This document shows, piece by piece, positions 1 through 8,260 of a stretch of 37,240 nt of DNA. The notes below the pieces were generated by a model. That model did not search any database and had not been told where the DNA came from. It was given only the letters and a program-made list of their open reading frames with translations. The DNA is from Planctomycetota bacterium (lineage in GTDB: Bacteria; Planctomycetota; Planctomycetia; Planctomycetales; Planctomycetaceae), in contig JAQBWV010000038.1 in NCBI GenBank assembly GCA_027624335.1, forward strand, positions 1-37,240. The letters run 5' to 3'. The stretch's first letter is position 1. Every line of letters starts with the position of its first letter. Both the position numbers and the translations under genes were made by a program.

Positions 1-1352
1 GAACCCGCCAGCGACTCCAGGCGATCGGCGTGGATTTCGATAACCCTGTCGCCTTTGCCGAGCCGTACCAGCTTTCCGTCACTGCGGAGTTTGGTCAGCA
101 GTTTCTGCAACTCGTCCGGCATGACACCGATGGAACTCGCCAGTGTGAGATCCGATGAAGAAACCACATCCCGCTGCGCCAGGCGGGCGGCCAGTCGTTT
201 CTCTGACGACGGATTCGCGAGCTGTTCGGCGACTGTTTCGACGTCCCGGATCCTGTGCAGATCCGGAATATGCGGATCGAGAATCGTGCCGCCGCCCAGC
301 GTGATCGCGGGCGAAATGCGCCGCAGGATAAATCGTTGCCCCCAGGTCGCGACCATTGGTTCTGACAAGCGGAGTTCTGCATAACCTCGTTCGCCCGGCT
401 CAAGTCGCCGACCCTTCAGAATGACTCGACAGGGAATCTCGCGAGTTCCCGTATGCAGGCCAACTTCGATGCGATTCTTCAATCCGATCGGCGCGCTGTC
501 CAGCAACTTCAGATCCACCAGTAATCGCTTTGTCGGTTTGAGATATCCGGGCGTAGCCAGTTCGCAGCCGCGCGAGACTTCGTCGTGTTTCAGACCTGCG
601 AGATTGATCGCGGTTCGCTGACGACTGCCGGCTTCGTCGGCCTGTTCGCCGTGCCGTTGCACGCTGCGCACTCGAACCTCCCGCCCCTCGGGCCAGAGGT
701 CCAGCGAATCACCAACATGGACATCACCACTGAGCACCGAACCGGTCACGACGGTGCCATGACCGGGTATCGAGAACACTCGATCAATCGCCATTCGAAA
801 CAGCGGAAGCGTTTGCGGCAACTGGATGCTACTGCAGATTTCCAGCAGTGTCGCCTTGAGTTCGTCAAGCCCCTCGCCGGTCTCAGAAGACACTGGCACG
901 ATCGGGCAGCCTTCGAGAAATGTCCCGGTGAGATTGTCTTCGATGTCGCAGCGAGCCAGTTCGACCATGTCCTCATCAACGAGATCGATCTTGGTGAGCG
1001 CAACAAGTCCCACTCGAATTCCAAGCAGATCCATGATATCGAGGTGCTCGCGAGTCTGCGGCATCACCGCGTCGTCAGCCGCGACGACCAGCATCGCCAC
1101 GTTAATGCCCGTCGCACCGGCAACCATGTTTCGCACGAAGCGTTCATGACCGGGAACGTCGACGATGCCAAGCTGCAGATCACCCGCTCGCATGTGAGCA
1201 AAGCCGAGGTCGATGGAAATTCCTCGGGCCTTTTCTTCGGGCAATCGATCCGTGTCGATGCCCGACAGCTTTCCGACCAGTCGAGTCTTGCCATGATCAA
1301 TGTGCCCGGCAGTACCAACGATAATCGACTTTGAAATAGTGAGAGTCGTCAT
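1..1352 (-). CDS. selB: Selenocysteine-specific elongation factor SelB (3' end cut off by window edge)
   Basis: SelB is the GTPase that carries selenocysteinyl-tRNA to the ribosome at UGA codons marked by a SECIS hairpin. About 450 residues are visible; the family is usually 600-640, so the last winged-helix domains lie beyond the left edge. G1 is GHIDHGKT (residues 16-23), switch I contains the SelB-typical IDTDRLPEEKARGISIDLGF, G3 is DVPGH, G4 is TKID, and the following beta-barrel contains FSIPGHGTVVTGSV. The residues after about 400 look like the first winged helix. Position 24 is Arg where most homologues have Thr (HGKTRL rather than HGKTTL). The ATG at 1352 has no clear Shine-Dalgarno, but it places the G-domain at the normal distance. 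No selA, selD or tRNA-Sec is visible in the window. Assignment is firm. Confidence 0.95.
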   Translation of the reverse strand, partial: MTTLTISKSIIVGTAGHIDHGKTRLVGKLSGIDTDRLPEEKARGISIDLGFAHMRAGDLQLGIVDVPGHERFVRNMVAGATGINVAMLVVAADDAVMPQTREHLDIMDLLGIRVGLVALTKIDLVDEDMVELARCDIEDNLTGTFLEGCPIVPVSSETGEGLDELKATLLEICSSIQLPQTLPLFRMAIDRVFSIPGHGTVVTGSVLSGDVHVGDSLDLWPEGREVRVRSVQRHGEQADEAGSRQRTAINLAGLKHDEVSRGCELATPGYLKPTKRLLVDLKLLDSAPIGLKNRIEVGLHTGTREIPCRVILKGRRLEPGERGYAELRLSEPMVATWGQRFILRRISPAITLGGGTILDPHIPDLHRIRDVETVAEQLANPSSEKRLAARLAQRDVVSSSDLTLASSIGVMPDELQKLLTKLRSDGKLVRLGKGDRVIEIHADRLESLAG

Positions 1353-1569
1353 GGGGGTAAGCACGCCTGCAAGCCAGGCTGTGCCTGACGAAGTTTTGAC
1401 CGCTGTCGGGAGAACTGTGGGATTGAGCCGCCAGATACCTCGGATGTTTTAATCGCAGAACATGCAAAGAAGAACAACCCGGCGAAAATGCGAGTCTGTT
1501 GTTGCGACTTTGAGGCGATTCTGTTGGATGGACTGAAACGATCGTAGAACAACAGGGCTCGGGCAGTGA
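1353..1569. other. Intergenic gap between the hybrid kinase and selB
   Basis: This 217-base spacer lies between two genes on the minus strand. I looked for a tRNA-Sec (long extra arm, T-loop, CCA end) on both strands and saw none. There is no obvious terminator for the kinase gene and no recognisable promoter. Confidence 0.5.
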
Positions 1570-4500
1570 TCACCTTGCGATAAACGATTGAATGGCATCG
1601 TAAACGGAATCGGTCGCTTGCCGGAGTTCTGCGACGGGCACAGACAGTGAATCGAATTGTGAATCTCGCGCAAGCCCTTCGACGATGGTCGCCTTATTCA
1701 TGGCGTCGGTCGCCGAGATCGCACGCATGTTTCCGAGAATCGTGTGAGCGGCACGTCGCGCGGTGGCCGCGTCGCGTTTTTCGATCGAGGTCTGCAGTAT
1801 TTCAAACTGCTCAGGGCACTCGATCATAACGGCCTCGAGGATCTCTCCGAGCAGTTCGCTGTCGCCTCCAGTGACTTCCAGAGCGGCATTCCAGTCAACG
1901 ACTGCACTGGCCATTGGTGTCGCTGCGGGAATCAAATCATTGTGTGCGGGTTCATCGATTTCAGCAGGACGCTGATCGCAAATATCCGCCAGCTTCTGGT
2001 AGAGCAGTGGAGCACGGATGGGTTTCGAAATGTAACCATCCATTCCAACTGCCAGACACCGCTCCTCATCGCCCTTCAGAGCGTGGGCTGTCATGGCAAT
2101 GATCGGCGTGTGAGATCCCGTACGGCATTCATCCATTCGGATCGCTCGTGTCGCGTCATGGCCGTCCATCTCGGGCATCTGAATGTCCATCAGAATCACA
2201 TCAAACGTGCCCTGTTGCCACATTTCAACCGCGGCCTTTCCCGTAGATGCGACCGTGACCTGATGCCCCCATTTTTCGAGTAACGCAGTCGCCAGTCGCT
2301 GGTTAACAATACTGTCTTCGGCAAGCAGTGTATTCAACGACCTCGAATGCGGACGAGGTCCCGCACCGTGAGAGGAGCTTTCGTCAACAGTTACACTCAC
2401 GCCGAGCGATTCCACAATTGCATCGAAGAGTTCCGACTGCTTGATCGGCTTCATCAGATAGTCCGAGATCCCCAGCTCGGCACACTTAGCAACATCGCCG
2501 GACCTCCCGCTGGATGTCAGCATCATGATGACAGGAACTGTCAAATCGCCACGGGCACGCAGCTGCTCGACCAAAGTGAATCCGTCGAAATCCGGCATGT
2601 TGGCATCGGTCAGCAGCAGGTCGAAGGGCTGTCCGTCAGCCTCCGCTTCTTCCATTGCCGAGATCGCCGCCGCAGCTCCGTTGACGATCGTTGGTCGCGT
2701 CAGCCAGTTCAGCAGAACTTCTTCAAGAATACGACAATTCGTTGCATTGTCATCGACGACGAGAATCCGCTTACCTTCGACACTGGCGGTTCGCTGCCCG
2801 GCCTGCAACAGGAATGTTTCTGGAGCCAACGCAAAGCGGACGGTGAAGTGAAACGTACTTCCCTGATTGACTTCGCTTTCCACCCAGATGCGACCGTCCA
2901 TCAGTTCGACGAGTCGCGAACAAATCGCCAGGCCCAGACCAGTCCCCTCGTAGCGACGAGTCATCGACGTATCCACCTGCTCAAACGCATCAAAGATTCG
3001 CTGCAGTTTGTCTTCAGGGATACCAACGCCTGTGTCACGAACCTGAAAGTGCAACCACTGGGACTCAGCTGCCGACTCCTCGGTCTGTGTTTGTACCCAC
3101 TGAGTCCCTGCGGCAAAGTCCGGGACGCTGTTGGCGACATCGACGACAACCTCACCTTCATTCGTAAACTTGATGGCGTTTCCGACGAGATTAATCACAA
3201 CCTGCCGCAGCCGACCGGCATCACCGCTCAGAAATTCGGGCACGTCCGGCGCGATGTGACAGGCAACTTCGATCTGCCCACGATGAGCCCGCACGGCCAG
3301 TGACTTCAAGGTGTCACCAACATTCTCCCGCAGAGAAAACGGTCGCGAATCAAGTTCCAATCGACCAGCTTCAATCTTCGAAAAGTCCAGAACATCGTTA
3401 ATGACACTGAGCAGTGACTCGCCGGATTCCTGAACCATCGTCAGATATTCGCGCTGGATGGGCGCAAGTTTCGTATCAAGAACCAGCTCGGTCATGCCAA
3501 TAATCGCGTTCATTGGCGTGCGGATTTCGTGACTCATGTTGGCCAGGAAGTTGCTCTTGGCTTCACTGGCAGCTTCAGCCGCATCACGAGCCTGCTGCAT
3601 CGCCTGCTGAGCCAGTTTCTGGTCGGAAATATCGTGGGACAAACCAAACATCCCGGCGATGCGACCATCATCCTCCCTGAGCGGCATTTGAATTACGGAG
3701 ACCCATGTCTGCGACCCGTTTGGCCAATTGACCAGTTCCTCTTCGCCGACAACCGGGGCGCCGTTCTGGATGATTTCCTGCTCGTCCTTGTGAATCTGAT
3801 CGGCGTATGCCTCGCCGAAAAAGTCGCGAGCACTTTTTCCAACGGCCTCCTCGGGAGAGCGGAGCCCCAGTCGCTGAGCCATTGCGTGATTGATTCTCAG
3901 ATACCGCCCAACACGGTCTTTGAAAAAAATGTTGTCCGGGATCTTCTCCAGAAGGCTCGTCAGCAGGAATCGTTCACGCTCCAACGCGGCTTCTGCCTCG
4001 TACCGATCCGTGACATCCCAGAAGATTCCCTGAGTTCCAATGACGTTTTTGGCCGCGTCGTAGACCGGCGCTTTAAGCACGTGTACGTGGAGCTTGCTTC
4101 CGTCTGTTCCGGCATGTGACTCAGTGTCTTCGAACAGTTCGCGAGTCTCGACGATCTGACGATCATCTGCGGTGTACTTGTCTGCGAGCGCCTTTGGAAA
4201 CAGGTCGTAATCGGTCATCCCGATCAGTTGTTCTTCAGATGACTTCAGCAACTCACTGTATCGCCGATTTACGAAAGTCAGCTTGCCTTCCAGATCCTTG
4301 CGGAACAGATTCAAGGGAAGACTCTCAACCAGCGACGCATAGAGTGCCTCTGAATCTCGCAGTCGCTGTTCCGCCTTGCGACGACGGGCGAGTTCCGCCT
4401 CGTGATGTTCGTTGACTCTGACGAGATCCCCGAACGCTGACACAAGAACGTTCAGCAGTTGCTCCCGAGATGTGTTGATTTGATACTCACGACCCAGGCT

Positions 4501-4971
4501 CATTACGGTCGCCGCATGGGAAACGTCGCGAGGTGCTCCGCTTGCCGGCTTATCCGAATCATCTGATTCAGGACGCTGACGAGCTTCATTTTGCTCCAGC
4601 ACCTGGTGGATTCGCGAAACAACAACTTTGCCCGGCAAGCCGCGAGCCAGATAGCCATCGGCTCCAGCTTCAAGCGCAGACAAAACTTCACCCACAATCC
4701 CGGCAGTCGTCTGGATCAATACCGGAACTCGCTGCTGCATCTCTGGTGATCGAAGCTGGCGACATAATTCAAAGGCCCCTCCGTCAGGCAGTCGGGAATC
4801 GATCAGGACCAGTTTCGGTCCCCGGTCATCAGTAGCTACCCGCAACCCGTCTATTACAGTGTCGGCAGTCGAGATCTCGAACCCCAAAGACTGCAGCGCT
4901 TCCGATGCGAGGACGTTCGCTAGTCGTGCACTGTCATTAGACGGTTGTTCCACAATCAGAATGTGAGCCAT
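1570..4971 (-). CDS. Hybrid sensor histidine kinase (REC-PAS-PAS-HisKA-HATPase-REC-REC-Hpt)
   Basis: A 1133-residue phosphorelay protein with no signal peptide or membrane segment, so probably cytosolic. The order is: receiver 1 (about 1-125), a linker with coiled-coil character, PAS (about 207-325), PAS (about 333-452), a dimerisation helix with phospho-accepting His481 in MSHEIRTPMN, an ATPase domain with N-box NLVGNAIKF and glycine boxes DTGVGIP (646-652) and GTGLGLAI (676-683), receiver 2 (Asp789, Lys in YLMKP), receiver 3 (Asp929, Lys in YISKP), and an Hpt domain with His1076 in AAHTILGNM. It could therefore run a full His-Asp-His relay within one chain. Receiver 1 keeps Asp58 but has Arg110 (YLARG) where the invariant Lys should be, and VEQP instead of a paired acidic motif, so it may not switch normally. 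The start has no strong Shine-Dalgarno. No dedicated output gene is adjacent; the next gene upstream is divergent. Confidence 0.95.
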   Translation of the reverse strand: MAHILIVEQPSNDSARLANVLASEALQSLGFEISTADTVIDGLRVATDDRGPKLVLIDSRLPDGGAFELCRQLRSPEMQQRVPVLIQTTAGIVGEVLSALEAGADGYLARGLPGKVVVSRIHQVLEQNEARQRPESDDSDKPASGAPRDVSHAATVMSLGREYQINTSREQLLNVLVSAFGDLVRVNEHHEAELARRRKAEQRLRDSEALYASLVESLPLNLFRKDLEGKLTFVNRRYSELLKSSEEQLIGMTDYDLFPKALADKYTADDRQIVETRELFEDTESHAGTDGSKLHVHVLKAPVYDAAKNVIGTQGIFWDVTDRYEAEAALERERFLLTSLLEKIPDNIFFKDRVGRYLRINHAMAQRLGLRSPEEAVGKSARDFFGEAYADQIHKDEQEIIQNGAPVVGEEELVNWPNGSQTWVSVIQMPLREDDGRIAGMFGLSHDISDQKLAQQAMQQARDAAEAASEAKSNFLANMSHEIRTPMNAIIGMTELVLDTKLAPIQREYLTMVQESGESLLSVINDVLDFSKIEAGRLELDSRPFSLRENVGDTLKSLAVRAHRGQIEVACHIAPDVPEFLSGDAGRLRQVVINLVGNAIKFTNEGEVVVDVANSVPDFAAGTQWVQTQTEESAAESQWLHFQVRDTGVGIPEDKLQRIFDAFEQVDTSMTRRYEGTGLGLAICSRLVELMDGRIWVESEVNQGSTFHFTVRFALAPETFLLQAGQRTASVEGKRILVVDDNATNCRILEEVLLNWLTRPTIVNGAAAAISAMEEAEADGQPFDLLLTDANMPDFDGFTLVEQLRARGDLTVPVIMMLTSSGRSGDVAKCAELGISDYLMKPIKQSELFDAIVESLGVSVTVDESSSHGAGPRPHSRSLNTLLAEDSIVNQRLATALLEKWGHQVTVASTGKAAVEMWQQGTFDVILMDIQMPEMDGHDATRAIRMDECRTGSHTPIIAMTAHALKGDEERCLAVGMDGYISKPIRAPLLYQKLADICDQRPAEIDEPAHNDLIPAATPMASAVVDWNAALEVTGGDSELLGEILEAVMIECPEQFEILQTSIEKRDAATARRAAHTILGNMRAISATDAMNKATIVEGLARDSQFDSLSVPVAELRQATDSVYDAIQSFIAR

Positions 4972-5470
4972 AAGACAGTACCCATCCGGCCAGAGTGAAT
5001 TCGTTCGCCCATAGTACGCACGACTCGCCTGGTTTTCAGCGGAGAATTGTTATTGAGGCCATGATGTTGCAACCTCGGTCGACGGAACGGATTTCGCTTT
5101 CGAAGACAGTGATCACTCAGATACTGACGGCGGCGCACTTCCGGGTCAGCTTGCATCCCCGAAACTCGACTGACAGAATGCGCAAGCCTCGAAACCTGCG
5201 GACTCAAGCACGATTGCGAGGTTGTTCAGGTCTAAACCACGCTGCGGCAGTTTGTGTCCGGAGTTCCCAACTGGCATCTCCCGATGGCTGCTTCTGTTTG
5301 TCCGACAGGTTTGTTGAATGCCTGTGGGACCTGAGATTGAAGGATCATCTTCTCGCTATCGACTCGAATCCTGCAAACGCAAAGCCGTAGAGCCGCCGCA
5401 ATTCGGGTGAGAGTGTCTGAATACGGCAATCCATATCACTTCAACAGCGAACTCTCGCGAAGGTACACCG
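4972..5470. other. Divergent intergenic region between the hybrid kinase and the Hsp70 gene
   Basis: This 499-base stretch separates two divergently transcribed genes, so it should hold both promoters. The small open frames in it have no ribosome-binding site or recognisable product. I saw no CIRCE-type heat-shock inverted repeat (TTAGCACTC-N9-GAGTGCTAA) and no tRNA. A reasonable Shine-Dalgarno (GAAGG, near 5459) precedes the Hsp70 start. Nothing else is supported. Confidence 0.5.
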
Positions 5471-7051
5471 ATGAAGCTGCTCGAAGGACAGACAGTAGGA
5501 ATTGACCTCGGGACGACATTCTCGACGATTGCACAACTCGGTGACGATGGTCAGCCGCACTGTCTCAAGAACGCGGACGAGCGTGTGATTACACCGTCTG
5601 TCGTACTGCTTTCTGACGACGGAACAGTTGTGGTTGGTCCGTCGAACGAGCGGATCGCCATGGAAAATCCGAAGAACGTTGTCGAGGCCATCAAACGGGA
5701 AATGGGTAATCCTGATTTCCACGTGGTCTATCAGAACAAAAAACTGACTCCTGAATTTCTGTCAGCACTGATCATCAAGAAACTGAAGCAGGACGCGGAA
5801 AAGCACATCGGCGTAATCGCTAACGCGGTGGTCACCGTGCCTTACTACTTCAACGATGTTCGCCGTAAGGCCACTCAGGATGCCGGGCGAATTGCCGGAC
5901 TGAACATCATCGACATCATCAACGAACCAACGGCCGCCACGCTGGCCTATGCCTGGGAGAAAGGAGAACTCGGCCGGACGGACCTTGCACAGGTTGAAAA
6001 GACGATTCTGGTCTACGATCTGGGTGGTGGTACATTCGACGTGACCGTTGTCCGTTACACACCAACTAACTTCAAAGTGCTGGCGACGGATGGTGACGTG
6101 ATGCTGGGTGGACTCGACTGGAGTCGTCGAATCCTCGACCACGTTTCTGAGCAATTCCTGAAGAAGCACGGAGACGACCCTCGCGACGACCCGGAAACCG
6201 TACAGATCCTTTCTCAGGAATGTGAAAAGGCGAAACGCGAGTTGAGCGTCCGCGCTCAAGCCGCAGTCCCGGTTTACCACCAGGGAAAATCATTGACTCT
6301 GTCTCTGACTCGAGGTGATTTCGAACGTATGACCGCAGACCTGATGCAACGAACCCGTGACACCACGGAACTGGTGTTGCAGCAGTCGGGAGTTGAACCG
6401 GAAGGCCTGGATGAAGTCGTTCTGGTTGGCGGTTCAACAAACATGCCGGTTGTCGAGCAGATGCTTGTCGAGGTGTGCCGACGCAAGCCGAGTCGCGACG
6501 TTGCTCCCGAAGAAGCGGTTGCCCGCGGCGCGGCGATCCACGCCGCCATCCTCGAAGCTCGTGCCACTGGCGGAGAGTCCCGCATGGGCAAGGCAATCAT
6601 CACCCGACTTCGCTCGGTGACGACATCCGACGTCAACTCGCACTCGCTGGGCGTGAAGGTGACCGATCCGAGCGAGAAAACTCGCAAGATCAACCACATC
6701 ATGATTCCAAAAAACACGTCGATTCCGTTTGAGAGAACTCAGCGTTTCGTCACGAACTCGGACAACCAGCAGCGAATTCACGTTTCAGTGCTCGAAGGTG
6801 ACTCGCCGGATCCGATGGCTTGTGAGCAAATCGGCGACTTCCGAATTTACGACTTACCTACCGGACTTCCGAAAGGTTCACCGGTCGAAGTCACTTACCG
6901 ATATGATTCGGCGGGCCGAATTCATGTTACGGCAAAGGAACTGGTCGGAAACACCGCCGCTGCAACCGAAATCATTCGCGATAATCTTGGCGGAACCGAA
7001 GAAAACATCGACATGATGACCGGGCTCGCGCAGAAGTACGAAGTCGAGTAA
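5471..7051 (+). CDS. Hsp70/DnaK-family protein lacking the C-terminal lid
   Basis: An ATP-dependent chaperone of the Hsp70 superfamily, 526 residues against about 640 for DnaK. The nucleotide-binding domain is complete: phosphate 1 motif GIDLGTTFS (near residues 10-18), phosphate 2 motif VYDLGGGTFDVTVV, INEPTAATLAYA, and the adenosine motif VLVGGSTNMP. The beta-sandwich substrate-binding domain follows (about 385-505), with the Hsp70-typical IPKNTSIP and later GxxxxxxDLP pattern. The helical lid is absent: only about 20 residues follow the beta domain, and there is no EEVD or DnaK-type disordered tail. It is therefore closer in layout to lidless specialised Hsp70s than to housekeeping DnaK. 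The ATG at 5471 is preceded by GAAGG at proper spacing. The two genes downstream are on the same strand, which suggests a dedicated role with the J-like protein rather than general folding. Confidence 0.92.
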   Translation: MKLLEGQTVGIDLGTTFSTIAQLGDDGQPHCLKNADERVITPSVVLLSDDGTVVVGPSNERIAMENPKNVVEAIKREMGNPDFHVVYQNKKLTPEFLSALIIKKLKQDAEKHIGVIANAVVTVPYYFNDVRRKATQDAGRIAGLNIIDIINEPTAATLAYAWEKGELGRTDLAQVEKTILVYDLGGGTFDVTVVRYTPTNFKVLATDGDVMLGGLDWSRRILDHVSEQFLKKHGDDPRDDPETVQILSQECEKAKRELSVRAQAAVPVYHQGKSLTLSLTRGDFERMTADLMQRTRDTTELVLQQSGVEPEGLDEVVLVGGSTNMPVVEQMLVEVCRRKPSRDVAPEEAVARGAAIHAAILEARATGGESRMGKAIITRLRSVTTSDVNSHSLGVKVTDPSEKTRKINHIMIPKNTSIPFERTQRFVTNSDNQQRIHVSVLEGDSPDPMACEQIGDFRIYDLPTGLPKGSPVEVTYRYDSAGRIHVTAKELVGNTAAATEIIRDNLGGTEENIDMMTGLAQKYEVE

Positions 7052-7075
7052 AGCAATACCTGGCTCGCGAACAAG

Positions 7076-7106
7076 CAGCGGAGGCATGCCTGTCATGTCT
7101 CCGCTG
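7076..7106 (+). other. Inverted repeat in the Hsp70 / J-like spacer
   Basis: An 8-bp perfect stem (CAGCGGAG / CTCCGCTG) encloses a 15-base loop in the 116-base spacer. No T-run follows, so it is not a convincing terminator. It could be a processing or attenuation site that lowers expression of the downstream genes. Confidence 0.3.
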
Positions 7107-7154
7107 TCTGACATTTCAGAACTGGATTTTCCGCACCGAGCGACAGTAATCCAC

Positions 7155-7159
7155 AGGAG
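7155..7159 (+). promoter_or_regulatory. Ribosome-binding site deciding a GTG start
   Basis: AGGAG lies eight bases before the GTG at 7168. It fixes the start of the J-like/MshEN gene at GTG; the conserved N-terminal domain begins immediately after it. Confidence 0.75.
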
Positions 7160-7167
7160 TCAGCAAC

Positions 7168-8226
7168 GTGGAACTTGACGTCTATAAAGAATGGCTGGGC
7201 ATTCCTGACGGACCTCGACCGCCCGATCAGTATGAGCTGTTGCGTTTGGTCAAGTTCGAAGATTCGACGGAAAAAGTTCGTGCGAATTATAAAAAGCTCA
7301 ACGCGCACGTTCGCAAATACGCCACCGGCAGGTATTCCGTTCTGTCACAAACACTGCTGAACGAACTTGCAAAAGCGATGCTCTGTCTGACAGATCCCGA
7401 GCGAAAACGCGAGTATGACGAAGGACTCGGGCGAGTCTTCGAGGAAGACGAATCGAGCGTCGTGCCGATGGAACGAATCCTGGTTAAGCAGGGACACATC
7501 GATCGCGATCAGATGAAGGATGCTCAGGATTACTCAGAATCTCACGGACTTTCGATGCGAGATGCAGTCGTTCAGATGAAACTCGTCGACGATCAGGTAG
7601 CGACGCAGGCCTATGCGACAGAACTCGGCGTACCGTTCGTCGAGCTGGAAGACATGGCTCCGGAATTCAGGATTCTCAAACGGCTCCCGCAGTCTGTCGC
7701 AAAACGGAATACAATCCTCCCATTGTTTATCGACGACGATGTCCTGCTGGTTGCGTGCGCAGACGAGATAACTCACGAACTTGAAGACGAACTGAGGTTG
7801 CGGTTCAACCTCCCGGTAAGGCGTGCTCTGGCAACTCCACGTGGTATTACAGCGGGCATCACGCGGTACTATGGTGAAATGGACGAAATGCTGGCTGCTG
7901 AAGAGGCTGCGGCTGCAAACGATCTGCCCACCGGCACAAAAACGAGCGGACCGAACAGACAGGCCGGGAAGACACCAGCATCGAAAAAGCAGGCAGCTCA
8001 ACCAGCATTCACCCAGCTGTCGAAAGATGAGCAGCAGCAACGTAAGAGTCTCGGCATGATCATCATGCTCTGGTCGTTTATCGGGTCTGTTCTCATTGAT
8101 CAGTTTGTGGTTAAGGCAACCGTCGCCTCATTGAATCAGGGGATTCTGGGCTGGCTACCATCAATCACAACGTTGATCGTCCCTCCGGTCGTGATTGTCT
8201 ATGTCCGGAAGGTCTACTGGAAGTAG
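7168..8226 (+). CDS. J-like domain / MshEN domain membrane protein without HPD
   Basis: 352 residues in three parts. Residues 1-90 form the J-like domain often seen at the N-terminus of planctomycete proteins (EWLGIP near 8-13, LLNELAKA near 63-70, and DPERKREYD near 76-84, which matches the last J-domain helix). The HPD tripeptide needed to stimulate Hsp70 ATPase is absent; the equivalent loop reads NAHVRKYATG (45-54). Residues about 98-236 resemble the MshEN (GspE N-terminal) fold, including the typical AYATELGVPFVEL; members of this fold can bind cyclic di-GMP, but I do not see its two canonical RLG-type motifs clearly. A low-complexity polar linker (about 245-290) leads to two hydrophobic segments (about 295-316 and 326-347) and a basic end, placing the domains in the cytoplasm at the membrane. 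It sits directly after a lidless Hsp70, so a partner role is likely, though by inference only. Confidence 0.8.
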   Translation: MELDVYKEWLGIPDGPRPPDQYELLRLVKFEDSTEKVRANYKKLNAHVRKYATGRYSVLSQTLLNELAKAMLCLTDPERKREYDEGLGRVFEEDESSVVPMERILVKQGHIDRDQMKDAQDYSESHGLSMRDAVVQMKLVDDQVATQAYATELGVPFVELEDMAPEFRILKRLPQSVAKRNTILPLFIDDDVLLVACADEITHELEDELRLRFNLPVRRALATPRGITAGITRYYGEMDEMLAAEEAAAANDLPTGTKTSGPNRQAGKTPASKKQAAQPAFTQLSKDEQQQRKSLGMIIMLWSFIGSVLIDQFVVKATVASLNQGILGWLPSITTLIVPPVVIVYVRKVYWK

Positions 8227-8260
8227 CAGATCACGCCGCCGTCAGACTGAAATTTGCCGC

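Noticed and set aside
585..1334. A 249-codon plus-strand frame opposite selB
   Set aside because: The antisense frame carries complete SelB motifs; this one has no recognisable domain.
1353..1569. Possible tRNA-Sec next to selB
   Set aside because: No cloverleaf, long extra arm or T-loop could be drawn on either strand.
2347..3303. A 318-codon plus-strand frame inside the hybrid kinase gene
   Set aside because: It lies opposite the kinase and receiver domains and reads as low-similarity, His/Arg-rich shadow sequence.
4972..5470. CIRCE or other heat-shock operator before the Hsp70 gene
   Set aside because: No inverted repeat of the expected kind is present; the gene is probably not part of the classical heat-shock regulon, though this cannot be excluded by eye.
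7462..7875. Clear cyclic di-GMP binding by the MshEN-like domain
   Set aside because: The fold is suggested, but the two RLG-type motifs that define ligand binding are not clear, so I make no claim of binding.
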